64,000 nucleotides of DNA from Streptomyces albidus (ex Kaewkla and Franco 2022) (GCF_013870515.1 NZ_JACBXA010000006.1:1-64000); one strand, 5' to 3'. Shown: positions 25,675 through 34,004, counted from the first letter of the stretch. Notes: generated by a model not told the origin, from the letters alone. Translations and numbers: made by a program.

Positions 25675-26505
25675 ATGAGCGTGACGCCACTTCGTTCTCA
25701 GCCCCGGCATTCCCACGACGACGCCCCCGACACGGCCGCCGACTTCGAGAGGCTGGCGGCCCTGCCGCCCGGCCCGGAGGCAGACGAGCTCCGCGAGAAG
25801 CTCGTGTCGGCGTGGCTGCCGATGGCGCACCGCCTTGCCCGCAAGTTCCGCAACCGCGGTGAGCCGCTGGAAGACCTCGAACAGGTCGCCGCGCTCGGGC
25901 TGTTCAAGGTGGTGGACCGCTACGACCCTCACCGGGGAGTGGCATTCGAGAGCTTCGCGATTCCCACCGTCATCGGCGAACTGAAGCGCCACTTCCGTGA
26001 CTACACGTGGGACGTGCACGTGCCCCGCCGCGTGCAGAACCTGCGCAACCAGGTCCGTACGAGCATCCGGGCCCTCAGCACCGGCCTCGACTCCCGGCAG
26101 CCGACGGTGGCCCAGGTCGCCGAGCACAGCGGCCTGTCGGAGGAAGACGTACAACTAGGCCTGGAGGCGCTGGGCAGCTACAAGTCGCTCTCCCTGGACG
26201 CACCCGCGGGAGGAAGCGAAGAGGACGGCTTCGCGCTGCTGGACGGCATGGGACGCACGGAGCCCGGCTTCGAACTGACGGAGTGGCGCGAGACCGTCAA
26301 GCCCCTCCTGCGCCGCCTGCCCGACCGCGAGCGCCGAATCCTCTATCTGCGGTTCTTCCGTGGTCAGACGCAGTCCCAGATCGCCGAGCAGCTCGGCTGC
26401 TCCCAGATGCACATCTCACGCCTCATCTCCCGGACGTGCGAGCACCTGCGCCGCGAAGCGGAACGCGACCGGGCTGCTGAGGACGCCGAGTTGATCGCCG
26501 CGTGA
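25675..26505 (+). CDS. SigB/SigF/SigG-type alternative sigma factor
   Basis: A 276-residue sigma-70 family protein. Region 2 is seen in LPMAHRLARKFRNRGEPLED, QVAALGLFKVVDRYDP and FESFAIPTVIGELKRHFRD, with the VHVPRRVQNLR stretch characteristic of the SigB/F group. Region 3 lies near QPTVAQVAEHSGLSEEDV, and region 4 is the helix-turn-helix TQSQIAEQLGCSQMHISRLI. These factors drive stress or development regulons and are usually held by anti-sigma factors; none is adjacent. ATG at 25675 follows GGAGGG at long spacing. A terminator hairpin follows the stop. Confidence 0.93.
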   Translation: MSVTPLRSQPRHSHDDAPDTAADFERLAALPPGPEADELREKLVSAWLPMAHRLARKFRNRGEPLEDLEQVAALGLFKVVDRYDPHRGVAFESFAIPTVIGELKRHFRDYTWDVHVPRRVQNLRNQVRTSIRALSTGLDSRQPTVAQVAEHSGLSEEDVQLGLEALGSYKSLSLDAPAGGSEEDGFALLDGMGRTEPGFELTEWRETVKPLLRRLPDRERRILYLRFFRGQTQSQIAEQLGCSQMHISRLISRTCEHLRREAERDRAAEDAELIAA

Positions 26506-26517
26506 GACAGGCGGCTC

Positions 26518-26536
26518 CGCCCGGCGACGCCGGGCG
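26518..26536 (+). terminator. Terminator hairpin after the sigma factor gene
   Basis: CGCCCGGC-GAC-GCCGGGCG, a perfect 8-bp stem with a 3-base loop, 12 bases after the stop. A second hairpin, TGCTCGC/GCGAGCA (26563-26588), lies before the next gene. Confidence 0.65.
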
Positions 26537-26636
26537 CTTGAACGGGATCCGCCCGGCTCCGTTGCTCGCCACGGCCGTGTAGCGAGCAGGAGCGGAACGG
26601 CGGTCCACATCTCGAACCAACGCACAGGACGGCAAC

Positions 26637-27950
26637 ATGAGAGCGCAAGAGAAGGGTACTGGGCGCGGCATGGCAAAGAGGCCGGAGAACATCTTCGTGC
26701 TGGGTCTCGACGAGCGAAATCGCGAGCTCCTGCACGACCTGCCCCAACTCGAGGCGTACCGCTTCCATGAACTCCTGGGGCAGGAAGAGCTCATGCAGGA
26801 CGAATCCGTCCCGCTGCGCAGCCTGCTGGAGAAGGCGGAGAGCAGGCTGAACGCGTTCGACGGCCCGATCGACGCGATCGTGGGGTACTGGGACTTCCCG
26901 GTGAGCTCGATGGTGCCGATTCTGTGCGAGCGCTACGGTCTGCCGTCGGCCTCCTTGGAATCGGTCGTCAAGTGTGAGGACAAGTACTGGAGCCGGCTGG
27001 AGCAGCAGAAGGCCTGCGATGCCCACCCGGCGTTCGGTCTGGTGGACCTGGAGAACCCGAAGCCGCCGCCGGGAGTGAATTTCCCGATGTGGGTCAAGCC
27101 GGTGAAGGCCTTCTCCTCGGAGCTGGCGTTCAAGGTGGAGGACGCCGAGCAGTTCGACGACGCGATCGCCCGGATCCGGGAGGGCGTCGGCAGGATCGGT
27201 GAGGCGTTCGACTACGTGCTGTCGATGCTGGACCTTCCGCCGGACGTAGCGGAGGCGGGCGGCCAGGCGGCCTGTCTGGCCGAGGAGGAGATCTCCGGCC
27301 AGGAACTCACCGTGGAGGGCTACTGCCACGACGGCGAGGTTCACGTCTACGGGGTGATCGACTCCGTGCTGTACCCCGACACGTCGAGCTTCCTGCGGTA
27401 CCAGTACCCGTCCCGGGTTCCGGACGAGATCGCCGACCGGCTGGCGGACATCTCCAGCCGGGTCATCCGGCAGATCGGTCTGAACAACTCGACGTTCAAC
27501 ATCGAGTACTTCTGGGACCCCGAGCAGGACCAGCTCAACATCGTGGAGGTCAATCCGCGGCTGTCGCAGTCGCACGCCCCGCTGTTCGAGTACGTCGACG
27601 GTGTGCCCAACCACGAATGCCTGATCCGCCTCGCGCTCGGCCGGGATCCGCAACTGCCGTACCGCAAGGGCCCGTACAAGCACGCCGCGAAGTGGTTCCT
27701 GCGGCACTTCTCGGACGCCTACGTACGCCGCGTCCCGAGCGGGAGCGACATATCCCGGGTCGAGCGGGAGGTTCCCGACACCATTGTCGACATCACCGCC
27801 GAGGAAGGGCAGCGGCTGTCGGACCTGACGCTCCAGGACAGCTACAGCTACGAATTGGCGGCCTTCCACATCGGAGCCGACGACGAAGCCGGGCTCGAAG
27901 AGAAGTACCAGCGCTGCCTGGAACTTCTGCCATTCGAATTCGACGAGTAG
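26637..27950 (+). CDS. ATP-grasp domain ligase
   Basis: A 437-residue protein. Residues about 1-110 form a pre-ATP-grasp region (IFVLGLDERNRELLHDL), followed by the ATP-grasp fold: FPMWVKPVKAFSSELAFKV (nucleotide-binding Lys), AEEEISGQELTVEGY, NSTFNIEYFW (near 288) and VEVNPRLS (near 304), the last two supplying Mg2+ ligands. ATP-grasp enzymes join a carboxylate to an amine, thiol or similar group through an acyl phosphate. The substrate is unknown; a peptide or amide bond is plausible because the next gene, 12 bp away, is a CocE/NonD hydrolase. ATG at 26670 is an alternative start. Confidence 0.88.
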   Translation: MRAQEKGTGRGMAKRPENIFVLGLDERNRELLHDLPQLEAYRFHELLGQEELMQDESVPLRSLLEKAESRLNAFDGPIDAIVGYWDFPVSSMVPILCERYGLPSASLESVVKCEDKYWSRLEQQKACDAHPAFGLVDLENPKPPPGVNFPMWVKPVKAFSSELAFKVEDAEQFDDAIARIREGVGRIGEAFDYVLSMLDLPPDVAEAGGQAACLAEEEISGQELTVEGYCHDGEVHVYGVIDSVLYPDTSSFLRYQYPSRVPDEIADRLADISSRVIRQIGLNNSTFNIEYFWDPEQDQLNIVEVNPRLSQSHAPLFEYVDGVPNHECLIRLALGRDPQLPYRKGPYKHAAKWFLRHFSDAYVRRVPSGSDISRVEREVPDTIVDITAEEGQRLSDLTLQDSYSYELAAFHIGADDEAGLEEKYQRCLELLPFEFDE

Positions 27951-27962
27951 GAGACACCCAGA

Positions 27963-29987
27963 ATGAGGGAGGTCAGCGCCTCGACGCAGACCGTCCAGGA
28001 GGAGGAGCACGTCTGGATCCCCATGCGGGACGGGACGCGGCTGGCCGGCCGCATCTGGCGGCCGGTCGCCTCCGACACCGACCCGGTGCCGGGAATCCTG
28101 GAGTTCATCCCCTATCGCAAGCGTGATCTGACCGCCGTACGGGACTCGATCCACCACCCGTACATGGCCGGCCACGGCTACGCATGCGTGCGAGTGGATC
28201 TGCGCGGGAGCGGGGATTCCGAGGGCGTGCTCGCCGACGAGTACCTCGAGGAGGAGTTCCGCGACGGCGAGGACATCCTCCAGTGGGTGGCCGAGCAGCC
28301 CTGGTGCAACGGCCGCACCGGAATGATGGGCATCTCCTGGGGCGGCTTCAACGCCCTTCAGCTCGCCGCGCGCCGGCCCCCGGGCCTCGGCGCCGTCGCC
28401 GCGCTGAGCTTCAGCGACGACCGCTATGCCGACGACGTGCACTACATGGGCGGGTGCCTGCTCAGCGACAACCTGTCATGGGCGTCGACCATGCTCGCCT
28501 ACATCTCCTGCCCGCCCGACCCGCAGGTGGTCGGTTCCCGATGGCGGGAGATGTGGTACGAGCGCCTCGACGGGATGAGCCCTTGGCTGGCCGAGTGGCT
28601 GACCCATCAACGTCGCGACGACTACTGGCGCCACGGCTCCGTGTGCGAGGACTACTCCGACATCGAGTGCCCGGTCCTCGCGGTCAGCGGCTGGGCCGAC
28701 GGCTACTCCAACGCCGTCTTCCGCTTGATGGAGGAGCTCGACGTGCCCCGGCGGGGGCTGATCGGCCCGTGGTCGCACAAATACCCGCACCTCGGCCAGC
28801 CGGGACCCGCCATCGGCTTCCTGCAGGAACTCGTCCGCTGGTGGGATCACTGGCTCAAGGACGAGGACAACGGCGCGATGGACGGGCCCATGCTGTGCAC
28901 GTGGATGCAGGAGAGCATGCCGCCGTCCACGGCCTACGACGAGCGTCCCGGACGCTGGGTGGGCGAACCCGGTTGGCTCTCACCGCACGTCGAACGCGTG
29001 CAGCACCCTCTGGGCGACCACCGGATCGGCAAGGCCGACGAGAAGCTCAGCTCGCCGCCGCTGAACGTGCAGTCGCCGCTGTCGGTAGGCCAGTTCGCTG
29101 GAAAGTGGTGCTCCTACAACGCACCTCCGGACCTGCCCTACGACCAGCGGGAAGAAGACGGCGGCTCGCTGGTCTTCGACAGCGAACCGTTGAAGGAACG
29201 CTGCGAGATCCTCGGTGCGCCGGTCCTGCACGCGACGCTGGAAGTGGACCGTCCCGTGGCGATGGCGGCGGTCCGGCTGTCCGACGTGTCGCCGGACGGA
29301 CGCGCGACGCGGGTGACGTACGGGCTGCTCAATCTCACTCACCGCAACGGGCACGCCGAGCCGGAAGTCCTGGTGCCGGGTGAGCGCTACCAGGTCAGCG
29401 TGCAACTCAACGGCGTGGCCCAAGCGTTCCCGGCGGGTCACCGGATCCGCATCGCGCTGTCGACGTCCTACTGGCCGCTGGCCTGGCCGCCGCCCGAGCC
29501 GGTGCTGATGACGGTGCATCCGGAGGAGAGCACGCTCGAACTGCCGATCCGCCCGATCTCCGAACCCGACGAGCTGCCGACGCCGCTGTTCGGCGAGCCC
29601 GAAGGCGCGCCGCCGCTGTCGAGCGAAGTGGTCCGGCCCGGAGAGCAGCGCTGGACGGTCTCGCGTGATCTCGTCGACTACGGGTCCGCTCTGGAAGTCG
29701 TGAAGGATCTCGGCGTCACGTACATGGAGGACATCGACCTCACGCTGACCCGCAGCAGCCGCGAGCGCTACACCTGGACCGGGGACGACTTCGACTCCGT
29801 GGCCGGGGACATCGAGTGGGTCATGGGCTTCGCCCGCGACGACTGGGACGTGCGCACCACGACGCGTACGAGGCTGACATCCGACTCGTCGAACTTCTAT
29901 CTGCACGCCACGATGGACGCCTACGAGGGCGCCCGCCGCGTGCGCTCCCGCAACTGGGAGTGGACGATTCCCCGTGATGGCGTCTAG
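27963..29987 (+). CDS. CocE/NonD-family alpha/beta hydrolase (X-Pro dipeptidyl-peptidase type)
   Basis: A 674-residue protein. The N-terminal S15-type hydrolase contains GISWGG (S125), WADGYS (D246) and GPWSHKYPH (H272) as the catalytic triad. The C-terminal half has the galactose-binding jelly-roll pattern of CocE proteins (VLHATLEVDRPVAMAAVRLSD, QAFPAGHRIRIALSTSYWPL). Characterised members cut esters or N-terminal dipeptides. No signal peptide is seen. It forms a tight operon with the ATP-grasp ligase and ends before a strong terminator. The product may hydrolyse or recycle what the ligase makes; that is inference. Confidence 0.9.
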   Translation: MREVSASTQTVQEEEHVWIPMRDGTRLAGRIWRPVASDTDPVPGILEFIPYRKRDLTAVRDSIHHPYMAGHGYACVRVDLRGSGDSEGVLADEYLEEEFRDGEDILQWVAEQPWCNGRTGMMGISWGGFNALQLAARRPPGLGAVAALSFSDDRYADDVHYMGGCLLSDNLSWASTMLAYISCPPDPQVVGSRWREMWYERLDGMSPWLAEWLTHQRRDDYWRHGSVCEDYSDIECPVLAVSGWADGYSNAVFRLMEELDVPRRGLIGPWSHKYPHLGQPGPAIGFLQELVRWWDHWLKDEDNGAMDGPMLCTWMQESMPPSTAYDERPGRWVGEPGWLSPHVERVQHPLGDHRIGKADEKLSSPPLNVQSPLSVGQFAGKWCSYNAPPDLPYDQREEDGGSLVFDSEPLKERCEILGAPVLHATLEVDRPVAMAAVRLSDVSPDGRATRVTYGLLNLTHRNGHAEPEVLVPGERYQVSVQLNGVAQAFPAGHRIRIALSTSYWPLAWPPPEPVLMTVHPEESTLELPIRPISEPDELPTPLFGEPEGAPPLSSEVVRPGEQRWTVSRDLVDYGSALEVVKDLGVTYMEDIDLTLTRSSRERYTWTGDDFDSVAGDIEWVMGFARDDWDVRTTTRTRLTSDSSNFYLHATMDAYEGARRVRSRNWEWTIPRDGV

Positions 29988-29999
29988 GAGCCCGAGCGC

Positions 30000-30060
30000 G
30001 GTGCTTCCTTCGCGCCACCGGACCACGGCGCCACCCGGTGCCTTCCGGTGGCGCAGCACC
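30000..30060 (+). terminator. Terminator hairpin after the ATP-grasp/CocE operon
   Basis: GCGCCACCGG (30012-30021) pairs with CCGGTGGCGC (30045-30054). Outside it GGTGCT (30000-30005) pairs with AGCACC (30055-30060), giving 16 paired bases with an internal loop. Confidence 0.7.
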
Positions 30061-30167
30061 GCGTCACGGTCGATCACGACTCCCGGTGACGCTTCCGTCG
30101 CCGACGGCCAGGAACTGGTCGAGCTCGTCCCTTGTATACGGGGAGGGGGACCCAGATCATGGCGGTA

Positions 30168-30187
30168 GTCTGCAACGGTCTGCAACG
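30168..30187. repeat. Tandem 10-mer GTCTGCAACG x2
   Basis: Two adjacent copies in the 304-bp gap before the first GAF-ANTAR gene. The core GTCTGCAAC also forms the tip of the 23-bp hairpin at 33879-33927. The remainder of this gap (30061-30291) contains a CCCGTACGGG palindrome and no gene. Confidence 0.6.
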
Positions 30188-30291
30188 GCCCCCGTACGGG
30201 CCCCGGGGTATGACTGTGGTCGCCGGGGTCGACTTGCCGGCTTCCTGGGAGATCATTGGCAGGGAGCAGCAAGTGTGGGAGGTGAAGCACG

Positions 30292-31074
30292 GTGCGAACA
30301 GGTTGGGGCTCCTCAGCAGAGGACCCCGGCGAACCTGAGAGCTGGAAACAGTCCGCGAGTGACAGTGCGCAATGGCGTGACTTCATGGCGGAGATGACCA
30401 CTCAGGGGGCGACTGCGGCGGAGCTTCCGCCGCGCTTGTGCAGTGCGTGTGTCCGGTTGCTTCCCGTAGCGGGAGCCTCCATCTCCATAGTCGGCAGCGA
30501 AGGCTCCCCCGTGACCCTGTGCGCCAGCGACGGGGTGGCTGCGCGCCTGGCGGAGATCCAGTACACGCTGGGTGAAGGGCCGTGCCGCTATGCCACGCAA
30601 GTGAAGGCACCCGTCCTGGCCGGCGATCTGACAGACGGTCCGGATTCGCGGCGGTGGCCGCTGTTCGCCCGAGAGGCAGTGGCTGCGGGGGCGAGCGCCG
30701 TCTTCTCGTTCCCTCTGAGCCAGGGCGGCAGCGTGCTGGGAACGATGGACCTGTACGACCCCGTTCCGCGCCGCCTGGCTGATCGCTACATCCCCGTGGC
30801 CCTCCGGGCGGCTGAGGCCGTCACGCTTGCCCTCGGGACGCTGCACCACGAGCAGTCCACTGGGAGCGAGGCAGGAGTAGCCTGGTTCTTGCAGGCTGAA
30901 GCCAATCATGAAGAGGTCTACAGAGCGGCCGGCATGCTGATGGTGCGGCTGGGCGTAGGGGCCGACGAGGCAATGGCCAGGCTCCGGGCCCGGGCTTTCT
31001 CGCTGGATAGAACCGTCACTGAGGTAGCCAAGGACATCGTCAATCGTACGGACGACTTCGGTGCCAGTGATTGA
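30292..31074 (+). CDS. GAF and ANTAR domain regulator 1
   Basis: A 260-residue protein. The GAF domain spans about 45-180 (VRLLPVAGASISIVGSEG, LGEGPCRYA, SFPLSQGGSVLGTMDLY). An ANTAR-type helical tail follows (VYRAAGMLMVRLGVGADEAM, ARLRARAFS). ANTAR domains bind dual-hexaloop RNA hairpins and act as antiterminators; GAF domains sense a ligand. The GTG start follows GGGAGGTGAAG. First of three adjacent paralogues. Confidence 0.88.
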   Translation: MRTGWGSSAEDPGEPESWKQSASDSAQWRDFMAEMTTQGATAAELPPRLCSACVRLLPVAGASISIVGSEGSPVTLCASDGVAARLAEIQYTLGEGPCRYATQVKAPVLAGDLTDGPDSRRWPLFAREAVAAGASAVFSFPLSQGGSVLGTMDLYDPVPRRLADRYIPVALRAAEAVTLALGTLHHEQSTGSEAGVAWFLQAEANHEEVYRAAGMLMVRLGVGADEAMARLRARAFSLDRTVTEVAKDIVNRTDDFGASD

Positions 31075-31113
31075 GGCCCCTTTCTCAGCATGCGCGACAG
31101 GAGACCATCCCCA

Positions 31114-31902
31114 ATGAGCCGCGAGACCCGGGTAAGCAGGGCCTTTGTTGCCTTGGCCGATACCCTCACCGAAGACTTCGATCCGCTGGCGCTCTTCCAG
31201 CGGTTGATAGACCACTGCACCGCGCTGCTCGCAGTGGACGCGGCCGGCGTGATGATGGAGGACGCACGGGGCAGCCTCCGGACGATGGCGGCCTCCAGCG
31301 AGGAGGCCGTCCTGCTGGAGCTGCTCCAGCTGCAGAACAACTCCGGTCCCTGCCTCAAGAGTTACTACGAGCGGCGCCGCATCGACGTCCCTGACCTGGC
31401 AAAGGAGCGGGAACGCTGGCCGGAGGTGGTGCCGTACGCCCTCGGGGCCGGATTCGCGTCGATGTTCACCCTGCCGTTGCGGCTGCACGAGCATGTCGTG
31501 GGCACGGTCAACCTCTTCCGCACCGAGAAGGGGTCACTGCCGGCAGACGATCAGGTTCTGGCACAGGGGCTGGCTGATGCGACCGTGCTGGCGCTGGTGC
31601 AGTGGTCGACGGAGCCGTCGCGTGCCGACGACCTCCTGACCAGGATGCAGAGCGTGATCGCGGCGAAGGCCTCGCTGGAGATGGCCAAGGGGATCCTCGC
31701 GGAGCACGGCGACGTCTCGTTCCCCACGGCCGCACGCACACTGCGCACCTACGCCCAGCGACGGGGCGCGCGCCTCGTCGACATCGCTGACGCGCTCACC
31801 TCCAGGAACCTCGCTCCTGATGTCGTGTTCGCCGACGAGCCGGCTCACGGGGCAGGCTCAAGCATCGCGGGCACCGAAGGGAGCGGCAGTGTCGGAGGCT
31901 GA
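31114..31902 (+). CDS. GAF and ANTAR domain regulator 2
   Basis: A 262-residue protein with the same two-part layout: GAF (LLAVDAAGVMMEDARGSLRT, YALGAGFASMFTLPLRLHEH, VGTVNLFR) and ANTAR (QSVIAAKASLEMAKGILAEH, AARTLRTYAQRRGARLVDIA). ATG at 31114 follows CAGGAGA; an ATG 8 codons upstream lacks a good site. Its 3' end overlaps the start of the third paralogue by 14 bp, so the two are co-translated. Confidence 0.88.
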   Translation: MSRETRVSRAFVALADTLTEDFDPLALFQRLIDHCTALLAVDAAGVMMEDARGSLRTMAASSEEAVLLELLQLQNNSGPCLKSYYERRRIDVPDLAKERERWPEVVPYALGAGFASMFTLPLRLHEHVVGTVNLFRTEKGSLPADDQVLAQGLADATVLALVQWSTEPSRADDLLTRMQSVIAAKASLEMAKGILAEHGDVSFPTAARTLRTYAQRRGARLVDIADALTSRNLAPDVVFADEPAHGAGSSIAGTEGSGSVGG

Positions 31903-32596
31903 GGAAACGTCGACGGCAGCTTCCTCAAGACCGGCAGGGAAGCTGCGCTCCCAACACTCGTCCGTGGGTGCCCTGCAGGAGGTGGTGGCCTCTGCCACCA
32001 CGCTCGTGCAGGGCACCGACTACGCCGGAGTATCGGTCCTGAGCAGGAACAACCAGTTCGAAAGCCCGGCCTATACCAACGACTTGGTCCGGCAGATCGA
32101 TCTGCTTCAGCAGGAGACCGGTGAAGGGCCCTGCCTCGAAGCCATGGACGACGATGAAGAATTTCTGATCATCACCGACATGGAACGCGAGGAACGCTGG
32201 CCACGCTTCGCCCGGCGCGCCCACCAACTCGGCATCCGCTCCATGCTCTCGTGCCGGCTCCTCACCGAGCACGGCACCCGCGGAGCGCTGAACCTGCACG
32301 CGCGAGAGGCAGGGGCCTTCAACGAGACCGCAGCGGAGACGGCTGCGGTGTTCGCCGTGCACGCCTCTTCCGTACTCACGCAGGTGCTGCTGATCGAGTC
32401 CCTCAACACGGCCGTCCAAAGCCGTAAGCACATCGGTGAAGCGACGGGCATCCTCATGGAACGTCATGGGATCCCCTCCGAAGAGGCGTTCTCGATGCTC
32501 GTGCGTGCCTCACAGAACTCGAACACCAAGCTGCGGGAGATCGCCGAACGTCTCGTGGCCACACGGATTTTTCCGCCCCCATCGGGCACTCCCTGA
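31889..32596 (+). CDS. GAF and ANTAR domain regulator 3
   Basis: A 235-residue protein. GAF is seen in LVQGTDYAGVSVLSRNNQFE, QQETGEGPCLEAM and GIRSMLSCRLLTEHGTRGAL, and ANTAR in QSRKHIGEATGILMERHGIP and SEEAFSMLVRASQNSN. The GTG start with AAGGGAG lies inside the preceding gene. The three paralogues differ most in the GAF ligand region, so they may sense different signals. Confidence 0.88.
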   Translation: MSEAEETSTAASSRPAGKLRSQHSSVGALQEVVASATTLVQGTDYAGVSVLSRNNQFESPAYTNDLVRQIDLLQQETGEGPCLEAMDDDEEFLIITDMEREERWPRFARRAHQLGIRSMLSCRLLTEHGTRGALNLHAREAGAFNETAAETAAVFAVHASSVLTQVLLIESLNTAVQSRKHIGEATGILMERHGIPSEEAFSMLVRASQNSNTKLREIAERLVATRIFPPPSGTP

Positions 32597-32786
32597 GAGC
32601 TGATCACGTCTCGTCCTGAATCGGAGGCGTGTGGATTCAACTGGGGGGTAGTGGACACGCAGGCTGCGATGAACCCGGGTTCCACAGCAGCTCAGGTCTC
32701 ATCGGTTCAAAACAGCAGCCGATGAGGCCGCCTTCAACTCGGGACGGATGAGTGCCGGGGTCTCGACGGCCGATGCGCCAGGTTGC

Positions 32787-32860
32787 GTTGTCTCCAGTGG
32801 CCACGTTGTCTCCACTGTTCGAAGACGTCGGGGTTGTCTCCAGTGTTCGAAGACGTCGGG
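32787..32860. repeat. 28-bp tandem repeat with GTTGTCTCCA units
   Basis: Units 32805-32832 and 32833-32860 differ at one base; both begin GTTGTCTCCA and contain GTTCGAAGACGTCGGG. A third GTTGTCTCCA lies at 32787. Clustered short terminal repeats of this kind occur at the ends of some insertion sequences. Confidence 0.7.
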
Positions 32861-32974
32861 CATCGCGGGACTGCCTGCTCGTCGGTCCGGCTGCGACCAC
32901 CTCGCATGTGATGACCGAGGCGGATTCAGCCTGACTTGAACACCCGCTGACGGGTTTTCACCGTTTCTTGACGC

Positions 32975-32989
32975 GTTCTTGACAAGAAC
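32975..32989 (+). promoter_or_regulatory. Palindromic promoter element of the carboxypeptidase gene
   Basis: GTTCTTGACAAGAAC is a perfect 15-base palindrome around a central A. It contains TTGACA as a possible -35 with CAATCT 18 bases later as a possible -10. A second TTTCTTGAC lies just upstream. A regulator binding this palindrome would cover the -35. Confidence 0.5.
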
Positions 32990-33056
32990 ATGCGAATGCG
33001 GCCAATCTCAAGCCTCTCTATCCGGTGCCCCACTGTTCAAGGAGAGGCAACCCCAC

Positions 33057-33827
33057 ATGAGTTCACGTTCTGCCAGAGCGCTGCTGTCGGTGCTGACGGG
33101 CGCGGGCCTGATGTTCGCCGTCCCCGCCGCCACGCCCGCTTTCGCGAGCTCCGCACCCGTCGCTGCCGCTGAGGCGACCGTCACCGACGGTTGCTACACC
33201 TGGAGCGGGGCGCTCAGCGAGGGCGCGTCCGGTGAAGCAGTACGGCAGCTGCAGATCAGGGTCGCCGGCTACCCGGGGAGCGGCAGCCAGCTGGCCATCG
33301 ACGGGCAGTTCGGCCCGGGCACCAAGGCCGCGGTGCAGCGCTTCCAGTCGGCCTACGGCCTGTCCGCCGACGGCGTCGCGGGCGCGGCGACCTTCAACAA
33401 GATCTACGAGCTGCAGGACGACGACTGCTCCCCGGTCAACTTCACCTACGGCGAGCTGAACAACTGCAACTCCGACTGGTCCGGCGGCAAGGTCAGCGCC
33501 GCCACGGCCCGCGCCAACGCCCTCGTCACCATGTGGAAGCTCCAGGCCATGAGGCACGCCATGGGCGACAAGCCGATCACGGTCAACGGCGGCTTCCGCA
33601 GCGTCGCCTGCAACAGCTCGGTCGGAGGCGCGGCCAACAGCCGCCACATGTACGGGCACGCGGCCGACCTCGGCGCCGGCTCGCAAGGCTTCTGCGCCCT
33701 GGCGCAGGCGGCCCGCAACCACGGCTTCACGGAGATCCTCGGCCCGGGCTACCCCGGTCACGACGACCACACCCACGTCGCGGGCGGCGACGGCCGGTTC
33801 TGGTCGGCCCCCAGCTGCGGCATCTGA
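33057..33827 (+). CDS. Secreted zinc D-Ala-D-Ala carboxypeptidase (M15 type) with peptidoglycan-binding domain
   Basis: A 256-residue protein. Signal peptide at about 1-36 (LLSVLTGAGLMFAVPAATPA, FASSAPVA). A peptidoglycan-binding module follows (GASGEAVRQLQIRVAGYPGS, IDGQFGPGTKAAVQRFQSAY). The C-terminal M15A domain has VNGGFRSVACNSSVGGA, SRHMYGHAADLG (zinc His and Asp) and GHDDHTHVAG (last zinc His). The arrangement is that of the Streptomyces albus G type enzyme, which trims the terminal D-Ala from cell-wall pentapeptides. Cysteines in the mature part suggest disulfides. GGAGAGG precedes the ATG. Confidence 0.93.
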   Translation: MSSRSARALLSVLTGAGLMFAVPAATPAFASSAPVAAAEATVTDGCYTWSGALSEGASGEAVRQLQIRVAGYPGSGSQLAIDGQFGPGTKAAVQRFQSAYGLSADGVAGAATFNKIYELQDDDCSPVNFTYGELNNCNSDWSGGKVSAATARANALVTMWKLQAMRHAMGDKPITVNGGFRSVACNSSVGGAANSRHMYGHAADLGAGSQGFCALAQAARNHGFTEILGPGYPGHDDHTHVAGGDGRFWSAPSCGI

Positions 33828-33878
33828 GCCGAAGGGCCGCCTGGCGGTTCGATGTCGCGACGCCTGACGGCCGCGACT

Positions 33879-33927
33879 GCTGATGTGCCCCTGTTGCAGA
33901 CATGGTCTGCAACAGGGGCACATCAGC
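33879..33927. terminator. Perfect 23-bp hairpin
   Basis: Bases 33879-33901 are exactly complementary to 33905-33927, with ATG as the 3-base loop. It lies 52 bases after the carboxypeptidase stop and 16 bases beyond the end of the displaced methyltransferase tail at 33943. That is where a terminator shared by two convergent genes would be. No T tract follows, as usual in streptomycetes. Confidence 0.75.
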
Positions 33928-33942
33928 GAGATGCCAGGTCAG

Positions 33943-34004
33943 TCAGCCCCGCTTCGCCACCGGCTCCAGGATCGCCACGCACTCCATGTGGTGCGTGGTC
34001 GGGA
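33943..34004 (-). repeat. Displaced copy of the RNA methyltransferase 3' end (att-like repeat, distal)
   Basis: 62 bp matching 39557-39618 with four mismatches. Read on the minus strand it encodes THHMECVAILEPVAKRG and a TGA stop, the same end as the intact gene. Two of the mismatches are silent (ATC CTG here, ATT TTG in the intact gene). Confidence 0.85.

Larger units (their letters stand above)
32597..33056. other. 460-bp gap upstream of the D-Ala-D-Ala carboxypeptidase gene
   Basis: No gene. It contains a 28-bp tandem repeat (32805-32860) with a partial third copy, and a palindromic promoter region at 32975-32989. Some sequence near 32690-32760 may derive from an insertion sequence, but no transposase is recognisable. 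Confidence 0.45.
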
